Of a stretch of DNA of 64,000 nt, positions 33,608 through 42,357 are shown one piece after another (within the stretch, counting starts at the first letter, position 1; each line of letters starts with the position of its first letter). The stretch is taken from contig NZ_JAEFCF010000005.1 in assembly GCF_016405985.1 (NCBI RefSeq), positions 62,001-126,000 on the forward strand. Reading direction: 5' to 3'. The translations under genes were made by a program, and so were the position numbers. The notes below the pieces were generated by a model, which saw only the letters and a list, made by a program, of their open reading frames with translations, was not told the origin of the DNA and made no database searches. The stretch is from Paracoccus sp. IB05 (GTDB taxonomy: Bacteria > Pseudomonadota > Alphaproteobacteria > Rhodobacterales > Rhodobacteraceae).

Positions 33608-34633
33608 ATGACCCCTGAAATGCGTCGCGAAGTCGGGCGTACCAGTTTCGAAATCCCGGTTCTCGGCCTTGGCACCTGCCCGCTGGGCGGCGTCTATGCG
33701 GCCATCGGCGAGGCTGAGGCCCGCGCCACCTATGAGGCGGCCTGGAATGGCGGCATCCGGTTCTTCGATACCGCGCCCTGGTACGGGCTTGGCCAGGCCG
33801 AGCACCGCACCGGCCGTGCGCTTTATGACCGTCCGCGTGGCGATTATGTGCTGACGACCAAGGTCGGTCGCGTCTTGCGCGCGCCGCGCGACCGGACCGG
33901 ATTTGTGCCCCCGGCCTGGCAGGCGCCGCTGGCTTTTGAGCCGCATCATATCTTCACCTATGACGCGGTGATGCGTTCTTATGAAGACAGCCTGCAGCGC
34001 CTTGGCATCAACCAGGTCGATGCCGTCTATATCCACGACCTCGACAGCGGCTATTTCAAAACGCCCGAGGCGCTGGACGCCAAACTGCGCGAACTGGATC
34101 AGGGCGGCGGCTACCGCGCGCTGGACGAGCTGAAACGCGCGGGTGAGATCCGCGCTATCGGCGCCGGCATCAATGAGCGCGGCATGATCCGCCGTTTCCT
34201 TGCCGACACCGATCTGGACCTGTTTCTCGTCGCCTCGCGCTATACGCTGCTCGAACATGAGATCTATCGGGATGAGATCGTCGAGGCCGGCCGCCGCGGC
34301 GCCTCGGTGGTGGTGGGGGGGGCGTTCAGTTCCGGGATCCTGGCCACCGGCCTCGTCGAGGGGGCGAAATATGAATATGGCGCGGTGCCGCCGGCCATCG
34401 CCGGCAAGGTGCAACGGCTGAGCGCGATTGCCGCCGCACACGGGATCTCACTGGCGGCAGCGGCATTGCAGTTCCCGCTGGCGGCGCCCGAGGTCTGCTC
34501 GGTGGTCTTCGGGGCGGTGACCCCGGCCGAAGTGGCGCAGAATATTGCGCATTTCGGAACGGATATCCCGCAGGGCTTCTGGTCGGATCTGCGCGGCGAG
34601 GGGCTCGTCGCTCAGGATGTGCCGCTGCCCTGA
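33608..34633 (+). CDS. Aldo/keto reductase, D-threo-aldose (L-fucose) 1-dehydrogenase-like
   Basis: A 341-residue (beta/alpha)8 aldo-keto reductase with the tetrad visible: Asp and Tyr in F-D-T-A-P-W-Y-G, Lys in T-T-K-V-G and His in I-H-D-L. The R-T-G-R-A-L and V-G-R-V-L-R segments resemble bacterial D-threo-aldose / L-fucose dehydrogenases, which oxidise L-fucose, D-arabinose and L-xylose at C1. It starts one base after the previous stop with AAGGA upstream. Its 3' end overlaps the converging second GntR gene by 22 bases. It is a second candidate sugar 1-dehydrogenase in this operon. Confidence 0.83.
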   Translation: MTPEMRREVGRTSFEIPVLGLGTCPLGGVYAAIGEAEARATYEAAWNGGIRFFDTAPWYGLGQAEHRTGRALYDRPRGDYVLTTKVGRVLRAPRDRTGFVPPAWQAPLAFEPHHIFTYDAVMRSYEDSLQRLGINQVDAVYIHDLDSGYFKTPEALDAKLRELDQGGGYRALDELKRAGEIRAIGAGINERGMIRRFLADTDLDLFLVASRYTLLEHEIYRDEIVEAGRRGASVVVGGAFSSGILATGLVEGAKYEYGAVPPAIAGKVQRLSAIAAAHGISLAAAALQFPLAAPEVCSVVFGAVTPAEVAQNIAHFGTDIPQGFWSDLRGEGLVAQDVPLP

Positions 34634-35382
34634 CGGGCGGCGATCAGCGCGGCGCGCAGGCGGACCGGCTCGAAAGACGGGTCCATCCGCGCAATCAGCA
34701 TCAGCGCCGCGCGCGCATAATGCAGGGCAAGAAGCCGCGCCGCAGTCTCACCGTCGCGCGCTTCGCAGGCGGCGAGGTAACTGCGGTGGTCGGGCGCGGA
34801 TTGCGGCCCGCTGCCTGTGCGCCAGATCCGGCGATATCGCTCGACATGAAGCTGAAGCCGCGCCGAGAAATCGGCGTGGCGCCCCCCGGCGCGTCGGATC
34901 GGGGTCAGATGGAAAAGCCGGTGCGCTTTTTCATAAGCGGCGTCGGTTCCGCCCGGCCCGGCCGCCTCCATCCGGCCAAGCGCGGTCCGCATCATGGCCA
35001 GATCTTCGGGGCGCAGATCCCGGGCGCTGGCGCGCAGCGTCTGGCAGTCGAGCTTGATCCGCAACGCAGAAAGCTCATCCAGATCCGCCGCCGAGGCCGG
35101 GGCGATCATCACCTGGCGGCCCGGGGCAGAGCAGACGAGCCCCTCGCGCCCGATCAGGCGCAAGGCTTCGCGCACGGGGCTGCGGCTCAGGCCGAGTTCG
35201 GTGGCGATCCGGACCTGGGACAGCCGGGCGCCCGGTGCCAGGTCACCGTTAAGAATGGCGTCGCGTATCCGGTCGCAGGCGGTCGCCATTCGCGTGCCGG
35301 TCCCCGGAGCAGTCACCGGACGGGTCAGACCCTCTGCTTTATCTCCGGACTCGTCCCAAAGCAGCAGATCAGGACGCGGCAT
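34612..35382 (-). CDS. GntR-family (FCD) regulator, paralogue of the one at 23822
   Basis: A 256-residue regulator with the same architecture and many shared stretches as the first GntR, such as L-S-Q-V-R-I-A, G-L-S-R-x-P-V-R-E-A-L-R-L-I, A-D-L-D-E-L and P-S-F-E-P. It overlaps the end of the dipeptide-type ABC ATPase gene by 14 bases and is transcribed with that operon, so it probably controls it. It also converges on the aldo-keto reductase. The pair likely arose by duplication, with one copy per catabolic cassette. Confidence 0.88.
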   Translation of the reverse strand: MPRPDLLLWDESGDKAEGLTRPVTAPGTGTRMATACDRIRDAILNGDLAPGARLSQVRIATELGLSRSPVREALRLIGREGLVCSAPGRQVMIAPASAADLDELSALRIKLDCQTLRASARDLRPEDLAMMRTALGRMEAAGPGGTDAAYEKAHRLFHLTPIRRAGGRHADFSARLQLHVERYRRIWRTGSGPQSAPDHRSYLAACEARDGETAARLLALHYARAALMLIARMDPSFEPVRLRAALIAARQGSGTS

Positions 35383-37018
35383 CTGGCGTCGCGCGGCGGC
35401 TCTTCAGAACTCTGGTCAGCCAGTCAGGGTCCATTTCCGGGACCGAAGAGAGCAAAAGATCGGTATAGGGCTGATGCGGCGGCTCCAGCACAACGGATTT
35501 TGGCCCCTGTTCCACCACCTTGCCCTGGTTCATCACCACGACATGATCGGCGATGGCGCGCACGGTGGCGATGTCATGGGTGATGAACAGATAGCTGATG
35601 CCAAGCTCGGCCTGGAGCGATGACAGCAGTTTCAGGATCCCCGACTGCACCAGCTGGTCCAGCGCCGAAGTGACCTCGTCGCAGATCACCAGCTCGGGTT
35701 TCGCGGCCAGAGCGCGGGCAATGCAGATCCGCTGCTTCTGGCCCCCCGAAAGCTCTCCGGGCAGGCGGTCGAGATAGCCGCTGCCCATCTCGATCATGTC
35801 GAGCAGCTCCTTGATCCGGCGCTGCTTTGCAGCCCCCTTCAGGCCAAGATAGAATTCCAGCGGCCGGCCGATGGTCTCGGCCACGCTATGGCGCGGATTG
35901 AGGGCGGTATCGGGCGACTGGTAAATCATCTGTATGCGCCGCAGCAGATCGCGCGGGCGGGACCGGAAGCCTGAAGGCAGCGGCCGGCCCTCGAATGTCA
36001 TTTTTCCGGACCAGGCCGGCAGCATGCCTGAAATCACCTGGGCAAGCGTCGATTTTCCGGAACCGGATTCGCCGACAATTGCCAGGGTACGCCCGCGCTG
36101 CAATTCGATCGAGATATCGTCGATCACCTTCGCGCTTTTGCCATAGCCGGTCACCAGGTTGTCGATCTTCAGACAGATCTCGGTGTCGGATCGCTCGGGC
36201 TGTGCAAGTGCGCGCACCGACCAGAGCGAGCGGGTATAGTCCTCAGCCGGTTCGGCCAGCATCCTGCGGGCGGGGGCCTCTTCGACGGTTTTGCCATGGC
36301 GCAGGACCATGATCCGGTCCGCCATCTGCGCCACAACGGCCAGGTCATGCGAGATATAGATCGCCGCCGTGTTGAATTCGCGCACCACCTCGCGCATTGA
36401 GGCCAGAACCTCAACCTGGGTGGTGACATCAAGCGCGGTGGTAGGCTCGTCGAAGATGATCAGGTCGGGGCGGCATTCCATCGCCATTGCGGTCATCGCA
36501 CGCTGCAATTGCCCGCCCGACACCTGATGCGGAAACCGCAGGCCGATGGCGCCGGCACCCGGCAGACGCAGTTTCTCGAACATGCCGATGGCGCGCAGGC
36601 TGGCTTGTTTGCGGCCCAGAAGCCCGTGGGTCACGGCGGTTTCAATGGTCTGGTCCAGCAGCCGGTGCGCCGGGTTGAAGGAGGCGCTGGCGCTTTGCGC
36701 CACATAGGCGATGCGCGCGCCGCGCAGAAGACGGCGCTCGTCTTCCTTCATGGCCAGCAGGTCCTGGCCGTCAAAGGTGACAGAGCCGCCGGTGATGCGG
36801 CAACCGGGCTTGGCATAGCCCATTGCAACAAGACCCAGCGTCGATTTTCCCGCGCCCGATTCACCGATCAGGCCGAGAACCTCGCCACGGTGCAGTTCCA
36901 GATCGATGCCCCGCACAATCGGATGCCAGCGGTCATCCGAAAAGCCCTCGATCCTGAGATCGCGGATCTGCAGGAGCGGGGCGCCCCTGACGCGCAGGTC
37001 GGTGTTCTCAGCGTTCAT
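35369..37018 (-). CDS. Fused dipeptide/oligopeptide-type ABC transporter ATPase (DppD-DppF fusion)
   Basis: A 549-residue protein with two complete ABC ATPase domains: Walker A G-E-S-G-A-G-K-S-T and G-E-S-G-S-G-K-S-T, signatures V-S-G-G-Q-L-Q-R and L-S-G-G-Q-K-Q-R, and both Walker B motifs. It covers the roles of DppD and DppF in one chain. The ATG at 37018 overlaps the permease stop by 11 bases; nine earlier codons are possible. It powers the transporter encoded by the three upstream genes. Confidence 0.92.
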   Translation of the reverse strand: MNAENTDLRVRGAPLLQIRDLRIEGFSDDRWHPIVRGIDLELHRGEVLGLIGESGAGKSTLGLVAMGYAKPGCRITGGSVTFDGQDLLAMKEDERRLLRGARIAYVAQSASASFNPAHRLLDQTIETAVTHGLLGRKQASLRAIGMFEKLRLPGAGAIGLRFPHQVSGGQLQRAMTAMAMECRPDLIIFDEPTTALDVTTQVEVLASMREVVREFNTAAIYISHDLAVVAQMADRIMVLRHGKTVEEAPARRMLAEPAEDYTRSLWSVRALAQPERSDTEICLKIDNLVTGYGKSAKVIDDISIELQRGRTLAIVGESGSGKSTLAQVISGMLPAWSGKMTFEGRPLPSGFRSRPRDLLRRIQMIYQSPDTALNPRHSVAETIGRPLEFYLGLKGAAKQRRIKELLDMIEMGSGYLDRLPGELSGGQKQRICIARALAAKPELVICDEVTSALDQLVQSGILKLLSSLQAELGISYLFITHDIATVRAIADHVVVMNQGKVVEQGPKSVVLEPPHQPYTDLLLSSVPEMDPDWLTRVLKSRRATPDAAS

Positions 37019-37904
37019 CGCGCATTCCGCTTGTCCGATAGACATACCAGTCGATTACAAAATTGACCGCGACAGTCAGCAGCGCGATGGCGGCTGCGGG
37101 CAGAAGCGCGGTGATATTTCCGTAAGAGATCAGCGCTGCATTCTCGCGCACCATCGAGCCCCAGTCGGCGGTTGGCGGCTGGATGCCGACGCCAAGGAAA
37201 GACAGCGCTGCGATCGAGAGAAAGACAAAGCAAAAGCGCAGGCCGAATTCGACGATCATCGGCGACAGAATATTCGGCAGGATCTCGCGGCGGATCAGCC
37301 ACAGGAGGCTCTCGCCGCGCACCCTTGCGATCTGGATGTAATCCAGCACCACCACGGTTCCGGCGGCGGCCCGTGCCAGACGGAAGACGCGGGTCGCGTC
37401 AAGAGCGGCGAGGGTGATGATCAGGTTCGGGATCGAAGAGCCGAAGACCGACAGGAACAGCAAGGCAAAGATCAGGCTGGGGATCGACATGAAGACATCG
37501 ACGATGCGCGAGCAGATCTGATCGAACCAGCCGCCGTAAAGTGCCGCGAGGATGCCCAGCAGCCCGCCGGTCAGAAAGGCGAGGCAGGTGGTGAGCACCG
37601 CGATCCCAAGGGTGTTTCGCGCGCCATAGATCAGGCGCGACAGCACATCGCGGCCCAGCTGATCGGTTCCGAGCAGGAAGTCACCCCCCCAGGCCTGATG
37701 CGGCTGGCCGGCAACGGTGGCCTCGCCCCATGGCGCGATCAGAGGCGCAAAGACCGCCAGCACGACATAGGCAAGGATCACCAGCCCGCCGAACCAGGCG
37801 CTTAAGGGCGCGCGTTTCAGCTCGGCCCGGATGCGGGCCCTGCGCGAGCGGCGGGGCCCCGGGCCCGCAACGGGCGGCACGGAAAGGGGGTCGGGATCAC
37901 TCAT
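37008..37904 (-). CDS. Dipeptide-type ABC transporter permease (DppC-like)
   Basis: A 298-residue inner-membrane permease with an N-terminal OppC-N segment, about six membrane helices and the E-A-A-like loop A-x-G-E-S-L-L-W-L-I that contacts the ATPase. The typical L-G-T-D-Q-L-G-R-D-V-L-S-R motif lies near residue 77. It overlaps the DppB-like stop by four bases and the ATPase start by 11, so the transporter genes are coupled. Confidence 0.92.
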   Translation of the reverse strand: MSDPDPLSVPPVAGPGPRRSRRARIRAELKRAPLSAWFGGLVILAYVVLAVFAPLIAPWGEATVAGQPHQAWGGDFLLGTDQLGRDVLSRLIYGARNTLGIAVLTTCLAFLTGGLLGILAALYGGWFDQICSRIVDVFMSIPSLIFALLFLSVFGSSIPNLIITLAALDATRVFRLARAAAGTVVVLDYIQIARVRGESLLWLIRREILPNILSPMIVEFGLRFCFVFLSIAALSFLGVGIQPPTADWGSMVRENAALISYGNITALLPAAAIALLTVAVNFVIDWYVYRTSGMRDER

Positions 37905-39010
37905 CTGGGATAAAGCAGCCTGGGATTGGTGATGATCGCCACGCAGTCTGCGATCAGATTCAGGATGATATAGGTGGCGGCGAAGATCAGGGTGCAGGCC
38001 TGGACGACAGGAATGTCGCGAGTGCGCACCGCATCGACCATCAGCTGACCGATGCCGGGATAGACAAAGACCACCTCAACCACGACAACGCCGACAATCA
38101 GATAGGCCAGGTTGAACGCGATCACGGTGGCAATCGGGGCCCAGGCATTCGGCAATGCATGGCACAGAACCACCCTGGTCTTTGACAGGCCCTTAAGCCG
38201 TGCCATCTCGACATAGGAGCTGGCGAGCACATTGATCAGCACCGCCCGGGTCATCCGCATCATATGGGCGGTGATGACAAGGGTCAGCGTCAGCGCGGGC
38301 AGGATCAGTTTCCAGACCCGCTCGCCAAACGAGGTGCTCTCGTTGATCACGGCAAGTGTCGGCAGCTTCGGAACGAAAGACAAAAGCCAGATGATGCCGT
38401 CATTGGCCCATTGCGGCAGGATCTGCGCAAGCTGGCCGAAGGCGAACATGTCTTTCGAGATCACGATATAGCACAGGATATAGGCGATGAAGAATTCCGG
38501 CACCGAAATTGCCATCAGGGTCGAGCCGTTGATCAGCCGGTCGAACCACGACCCGCGATACAGCGCGGTCAGGATGCCGAGGAGGACCGCCAGCGGCACG
38601 GCAATCAGCGCCGTCATCGCCGCAAGGAAGAAGGTATTATAGAGCCTTGGGCCGATCATGTCGTTCACGGCGCGGATGGATCCGGGCCGGCTTGTCAGCG
38701 ACATGCCGAAATCACCCTGCACCGCGCCCGCCGCCCAGGAGAGGTAGCGCTCGAACACCGGCCGGTCGAGGCCGAGCATCAGCCTGTAGGCTTCGACAGT
38801 GTCGGCCGCGGCGGAGCGCCCCAGCATGGATTGGGCGAAATCGCCTGGCAGGGCCTCGATCGACAGGAAGATGATGATCGAGACGATGAACAGCGTCACG
38901 AAACCAAGGGCAAGCCGCTGCAGGCCGGTTCGCAACAGCGGTCGCAGATTGCGCGCTGAAGCCGGGGCCGCATTTGCGCCGGCTCCGGCTGGCGTGGTCG
39001 CGTCATTCAT
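37901..39010 (-). CDS. Dipeptide-type ABC transporter permease (DppB-like)
   Basis: A 369-residue permease with a first helix near 30-50, a large periplasmic loop, and five further helices. The DppB pattern L-G-L-D-R-P and the G-L-S-K-T-R-V cytoplasmic coupling loop are visible. A 25-residue alanine-rich N-terminal extension precedes the first helix. It starts 89 bases after the binding-protein gene and overlaps the next permease. Confidence 0.92.
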   Translation of the reverse strand: MNDATTPAGAGANAAPASARNLRPLLRTGLQRLALGFVTLFIVSIIIFLSIEALPGDFAQSMLGRSAAADTVEAYRLMLGLDRPVFERYLSWAAGAVQGDFGMSLTSRPGSIRAVNDMIGPRLYNTFFLAAMTALIAVPLAVLLGILTALYRGSWFDRLINGSTLMAISVPEFFIAYILCYIVISKDMFAFGQLAQILPQWANDGIIWLLSFVPKLPTLAVINESTSFGERVWKLILPALTLTLVITAHMMRMTRAVLINVLASSYVEMARLKGLSKTRVVLCHALPNAWAPIATVIAFNLAYLIVGVVVVEVVFVYPGIGQLMVDAVRTRDIPVVQACTLIFAATYIILNLIADCVAIITNPRLLYPR

Positions 39011-39099
39011 GGCAGGACCTGGTTACAGCTGCACGGAAAGACCGGGGCCGCGACCGGCAGCCCCGCATGAATTTCACTCTGCCCGAAGGGGCAGGCGGA

Positions 39100-40683
39100 T
39101 CACTCCTCGATCCACCAGCGCGAGATGAACTGCCAGCCATCAAGTTCCCAGGCCCGCGAGAGCTCCTCGCCCCGCCTGATCCGCGAGCGCACCGCCCAGA
39201 TATTATTGGGCAGCATAGGTGCAATCAGCCCGCCTTCCTCATTGAGGATGAGCTGCATCTCGCCATACATCTCGCGACGCTTCGTTTCGTCCAGTTCGGC
39301 GCGGGCCTCGATCAGCAGTTTCTCGAAACGCTCATTGTCGAACTGGGTGTCGTTCCAGGGGGCATCCGCCTTGAACGCAACCGAGAACATCAGATCCTCG
39401 GTCGGGCGGCCACCCCAGTCGATGGCGATGAAGGGCTTTTTCAGCCAGACATTCGACCAATAGCTGTCGGCGGGCTCATTCACCACATTCAGGTTGATGC
39501 CGATCGGAGCGAGGTTCGACTGATAGAGCAGCGAGCAATCCACCGCCGCGGCATAGGCCGCCGAAGAGGCGGAAAGCTCCAGATCCAGGCTGTCGAGACC
39601 GGCCTTGTTCAGGTGGAACTTTGCGCGGTCCGGGTCATAGCTGCGCTGCGGGATCTCGGCATTGTAATACCGGTAAGCCGGGGTGATCGGCGTGTCATTC
39701 CCGAGAATGCCATGGCCGCTAAGGGCGACATTGAGCATGGCCTCGCGGTCGATGCCGTATTTCAGCGCCAGCCGGAGATCGTTATTGTCGTAAGGCGCCG
39801 TCCGGGTGAAGACCGTAAAGCCGAAATAGCGGAAACCGGCATCTTCCTCGACCCTGATGCCAGGCGCATTGCTCAGCATGTCGAGGGTGCGGATCTCGGG
39901 CCGGTCGATCACATCGACCTCGCCGGTCAGCAGCGCATTTTGCCGCGCGGTCACATCGGTGATCACCAGAACCTCGGCCGAGGCGACATGGCCGACATCG
40001 GGGTTCCAGTAAGTGTCGGCCTTCTCAAACACCGCGCGGACGCCGGGCTCAAAGGAGGCCAGCTTATAGGGGCCGGCGCGACTGCCGTCATTTTGCCAGT
40101 CGATGGTTCCATCGGCATTGGCCTTGCAGATGGCCAGCTGGTAATCGGTCAGAATGAAGGGGAAGTCGGCATCGCCGCTGGTCAGGTCGAAGACCACGGT
40201 ATTGTCGCCGTCGGCGGTGATACTGGCGATATTCTCGACCACCGATTTCGCGTTCGAGGTGCTGTCTGCGCCGCGGTGGTGGTTGATCGAGGCGATCACA
40301 TCGGCTGCGGTGATTTTCGAACCGTCATGGAACTCGGCATCGCGCAGCCTGAACACCCATTTTTTAGCCGCATCGAGGCCATCCCAGCTTTCTGCCAGAT
40401 CGCCATGCAGCACGTTGTCGGTGCCGACGATCGTCAGTTTGGCATGGATCGTATAGGAGAGCAGGATCGCGAAACCATGCGAATAGGTGCCGGGCTCTGT
40501 CGAGTCGGTGGCCATCCCGTGCGAGCAGCCCATTTTCATATGGCCGCCTTTGGTCGCGGCTTTCGCGGGCGAGGAAAAACTGGCCGCCGCCATGGCGAGG
40601 CCAAGTGCGCCGCCGCCTTTGATCAGACCACGGCGGTTCACCCGTCCGGCCTGGCTGATTTTGTTGAATGCTGAAACAGTCAC
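39100..40683 (-). CDS. ABC transporter substrate-binding protein, family 5 (dipeptide/nickel type), Tat-exported
   Basis: A 527-residue SBP_bac_5 protein. The N terminus has a Tat-like signal N-R-R-G-L-I-K followed by a weakly hydrophobic glycine/alanine core and A-K-A cleavage near residue 41, so it is probably folded before export. The start is GTG at 40683 with AAGGAG eight bases upstream. Family members bind peptides, opines, nickel or other amines; the surrounding genes suggest a methylated amine or lactam. It is the first gene of the importer operon and has a palindrome-containing promoter. Confidence 0.9.
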   Translation of the reverse strand: MTVSAFNKISQAGRVNRRGLIKGGGALGLAMAAASFSSPAKAATKGGHMKMGCSHGMATDSTEPGTYSHGFAILLSYTIHAKLTIVGTDNVLHGDLAESWDGLDAAKKWVFRLRDAEFHDGSKITAADVIASINHHRGADSTSNAKSVVENIASITADGDNTVVFDLTSGDADFPFILTDYQLAICKANADGTIDWQNDGSRAGPYKLASFEPGVRAVFEKADTYWNPDVGHVASAEVLVITDVTARQNALLTGEVDVIDRPEIRTLDMLSNAPGIRVEEDAGFRYFGFTVFTRTAPYDNNDLRLALKYGIDREAMLNVALSGHGILGNDTPITPAYRYYNAEIPQRSYDPDRAKFHLNKAGLDSLDLELSASSAAYAAAVDCSLLYQSNLAPIGINLNVVNEPADSYWSNVWLKKPFIAIDWGGRPTEDLMFSVAFKADAPWNDTQFDNERFEKLLIEARAELDETKRREMYGEMQLILNEEGGLIAPMLPNNIWAVRSRIRRGEELSRAWELDGWQFISRWWIEE

Positions 40684-40763
40684 GGCAGTCGCTCCTTTTT
40701 CCCTGTTGTATCAGCGGAGTCCCGTTCGTTGAATTCTATAGGGGGGCTCGTTCTTGGAACTTT

Positions 40764-40779
40764 GTTCTATTTAGTGAAC
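40764..40779. promoter_or_regulatory. Putative IclR-type operator before the dipeptide-type importer
   Basis: GTTCTATTTAGTGAAC, an inverted repeat with GTTC/GAAC arms. It matches the reverse complement of 48137-48152 before the IclR gene in 12 of 16 positions. A second partial arm, GTTCTTGGAAC, sits just upstream (40750-40760). It lies in the 165-base promoter gap between the GMC gene and the binding-protein gene. Confidence 0.45.
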
Positions 40780-40848
40780 TACTATCCCTATATGTAATAC
40801 ACTAGGCAACTGTTTTCTCGCCTCCCGAAACCGGGCGGCAGGAAATCT

Positions 40849-42339
40849 TCAGGCTTGGCCGGCGATCATCTGGGCCGCTTTATGGCCAATCATCATGCAG
40901 GTGGCGGCGATGTTGATGCTGACCATGGTCGGCATCACGGATGCATCTGCGACGCGCAGCCCCCGTACACCGCAGACCCGCAAACTCGGGTCGGTGACGC
41001 TGCGCGTATCGCTGGCCGCGCCCATGCGACAGGTGCCGCCCGGATGATACCCGGTGGTCGCCGTTTCGCGGATATAGGCGACAAGGCTGGCCTCGTCCTG
41101 CGCCCCGATCCCGGGGGCAAGTTCGCGGCCGACAAGGTCTTTCATCGCGGGGCTGGCAAAAAGCCTGCGTGAGAGCCGGATACCTCCAAGCATGACCCGC
41201 ATATCATACCCGTCCGGATCGGTGAAATAGGCCGGGTCGATCCGCGCGGTTGCGAAAGGGTCGGCAGAGGCCAGCCGCACGCTGCCTTCGGACCGGGCGC
41301 GGTTCACGGTCATATATGAGGCAAAACCATGCGCGGCACCGGGATAGCCGGCAGGCGCGGTCTGCTGTTCGAAGGTCTCCGCGCCGATCTGGATCTCGAT
41401 ATCAGGCCAGGGCGGGGTGTCGTTTTCGACATTGGCGAAAAGCACGCCGGTATAGTTCCACATCGCGTCGCGGGTGATCGGCACCCGGGATGCGAAATTC
41501 AGCCCTGCCGCCGGATGGTCGAGCAGATGGGCGCCGACGCCGGGCAGATCAAGGCGGGGTGTGATGCCATGGTCGCGCAGATGTGCCGCTGGTCCGATGC
41601 CCGACAGCATCAGAAGGCGCGGTGTATCGAGGGCGCCGGCCGAGAGGATCACTTCACGCGTCGCGCGGAAGGGACCCCGGGGGGTCGAGACCCCTGTCAC
41701 CTGCATCCCTTCGCCGAAAAGGAGCCCGGTGACGGGCGTATCGGTAAAGACCGCAAGATTGGCGGGGCGGCTGCTTTCGGGCAGCAGGAAGACGCGCGCC
41801 GTCGATTCCCGCACCTCGCCGCGTTTGCTCATCCGGTAAGAGCCGAAGCCCGCCCCGAATGGCGTCGCGAAATCCACCCTGTCGAAACCGGTCTCGCGGC
41901 TGGCGCGGATCAGGGCGTCATGTGGCGGCCCTTCGGGCTGAACCGTTTCGATATGGATGCGCGATTCCAGCGCCGCATAATGGTCACGGACGGCGCCGGG
42001 TCCCCAGCCGGTGGCGCCCGCCTGTTCCCAGTCCTGGAAATCGCTGTCGGGGGCGCGAAACCAGATGCAGGTATTCTGCGAGGTCGAGCCGCCCAGCATC
42101 CGTGCCACCGGGTAGCGGAAACGGTCATTGCCAACGGGTGGCGGCTCGATCGGCAGATAGGGCGCAAGCGGGCTGTCGGTCAGCTCTTTGAAGCGGCGGA
42201 AGTCGCGCACCTGCGGCAGCGCGCTGGCATCGGGGCCGGTTTCAAGCAGGGCGACGCGACCGGTGGTCAGTTCGGCAAGACGGCGCGCGGCGACCGCGCC
42301 TGCGGCTCCGCCTCCGACGACGATATAGTCGAATTCCAT
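40849..42339 (-). CDS. GMC-family FAD oxidoreductase (choline/alcohol dehydrogenase type)
   Basis: A 496-residue glucose-methanol-choline flavoprotein. It has V-V-G-G-G-A-A-G at the N terminus, the GMC signature region R-M-L-G-G-S-T-S-Q-N, S-A-G-A-L-D-T-P and a C-terminal H-P-G-G-T-C-R-M-G with the catalytic histidine. It oxidises an alcohol to an aldehyde or further, passing electrons to quinone or oxygen. GGAG precedes the ATG, and the gene follows the SDR by 18 bases. It is shorter than choline dehydrogenase (about 550), so choline itself is not assured. Confidence 0.88.
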   Translation of the reverse strand: MEFDYIVVGGGAAGAVAARRLAELTTGRVALLETGPDASALPQVRDFRRFKELTDSPLAPYLPIEPPPVGNDRFRYPVARMLGGSTSQNTCIWFRAPDSDFQDWEQAGATGWGPGAVRDHYAALESRIHIETVQPEGPPHDALIRASRETGFDRVDFATPFGAGFGSYRMSKRGEVRESTARVFLLPESSRPANLAVFTDTPVTGLLFGEGMQVTGVSTPRGPFRATREVILSAGALDTPRLLMLSGIGPAAHLRDHGITPRLDLPGVGAHLLDHPAAGLNFASRVPITRDAMWNYTGVLFANVENDTPPWPDIEIQIGAETFEQQTAPAGYPGAAHGFASYMTVNRARSEGSVRLASADPFATARIDPAYFTDPDGYDMRVMLGGIRLSRRLFASPAMKDLVGRELAPGIGAQDEASLVAYIRETATTGYHPGGTCRMGAASDTRSVTDPSLRVCGVRGLRVADASVMPTMVSINIAATCMMIGHKAAQMIAGQA

Positions 42340-42357
42340 AATGGTCTCCGGATGGGA

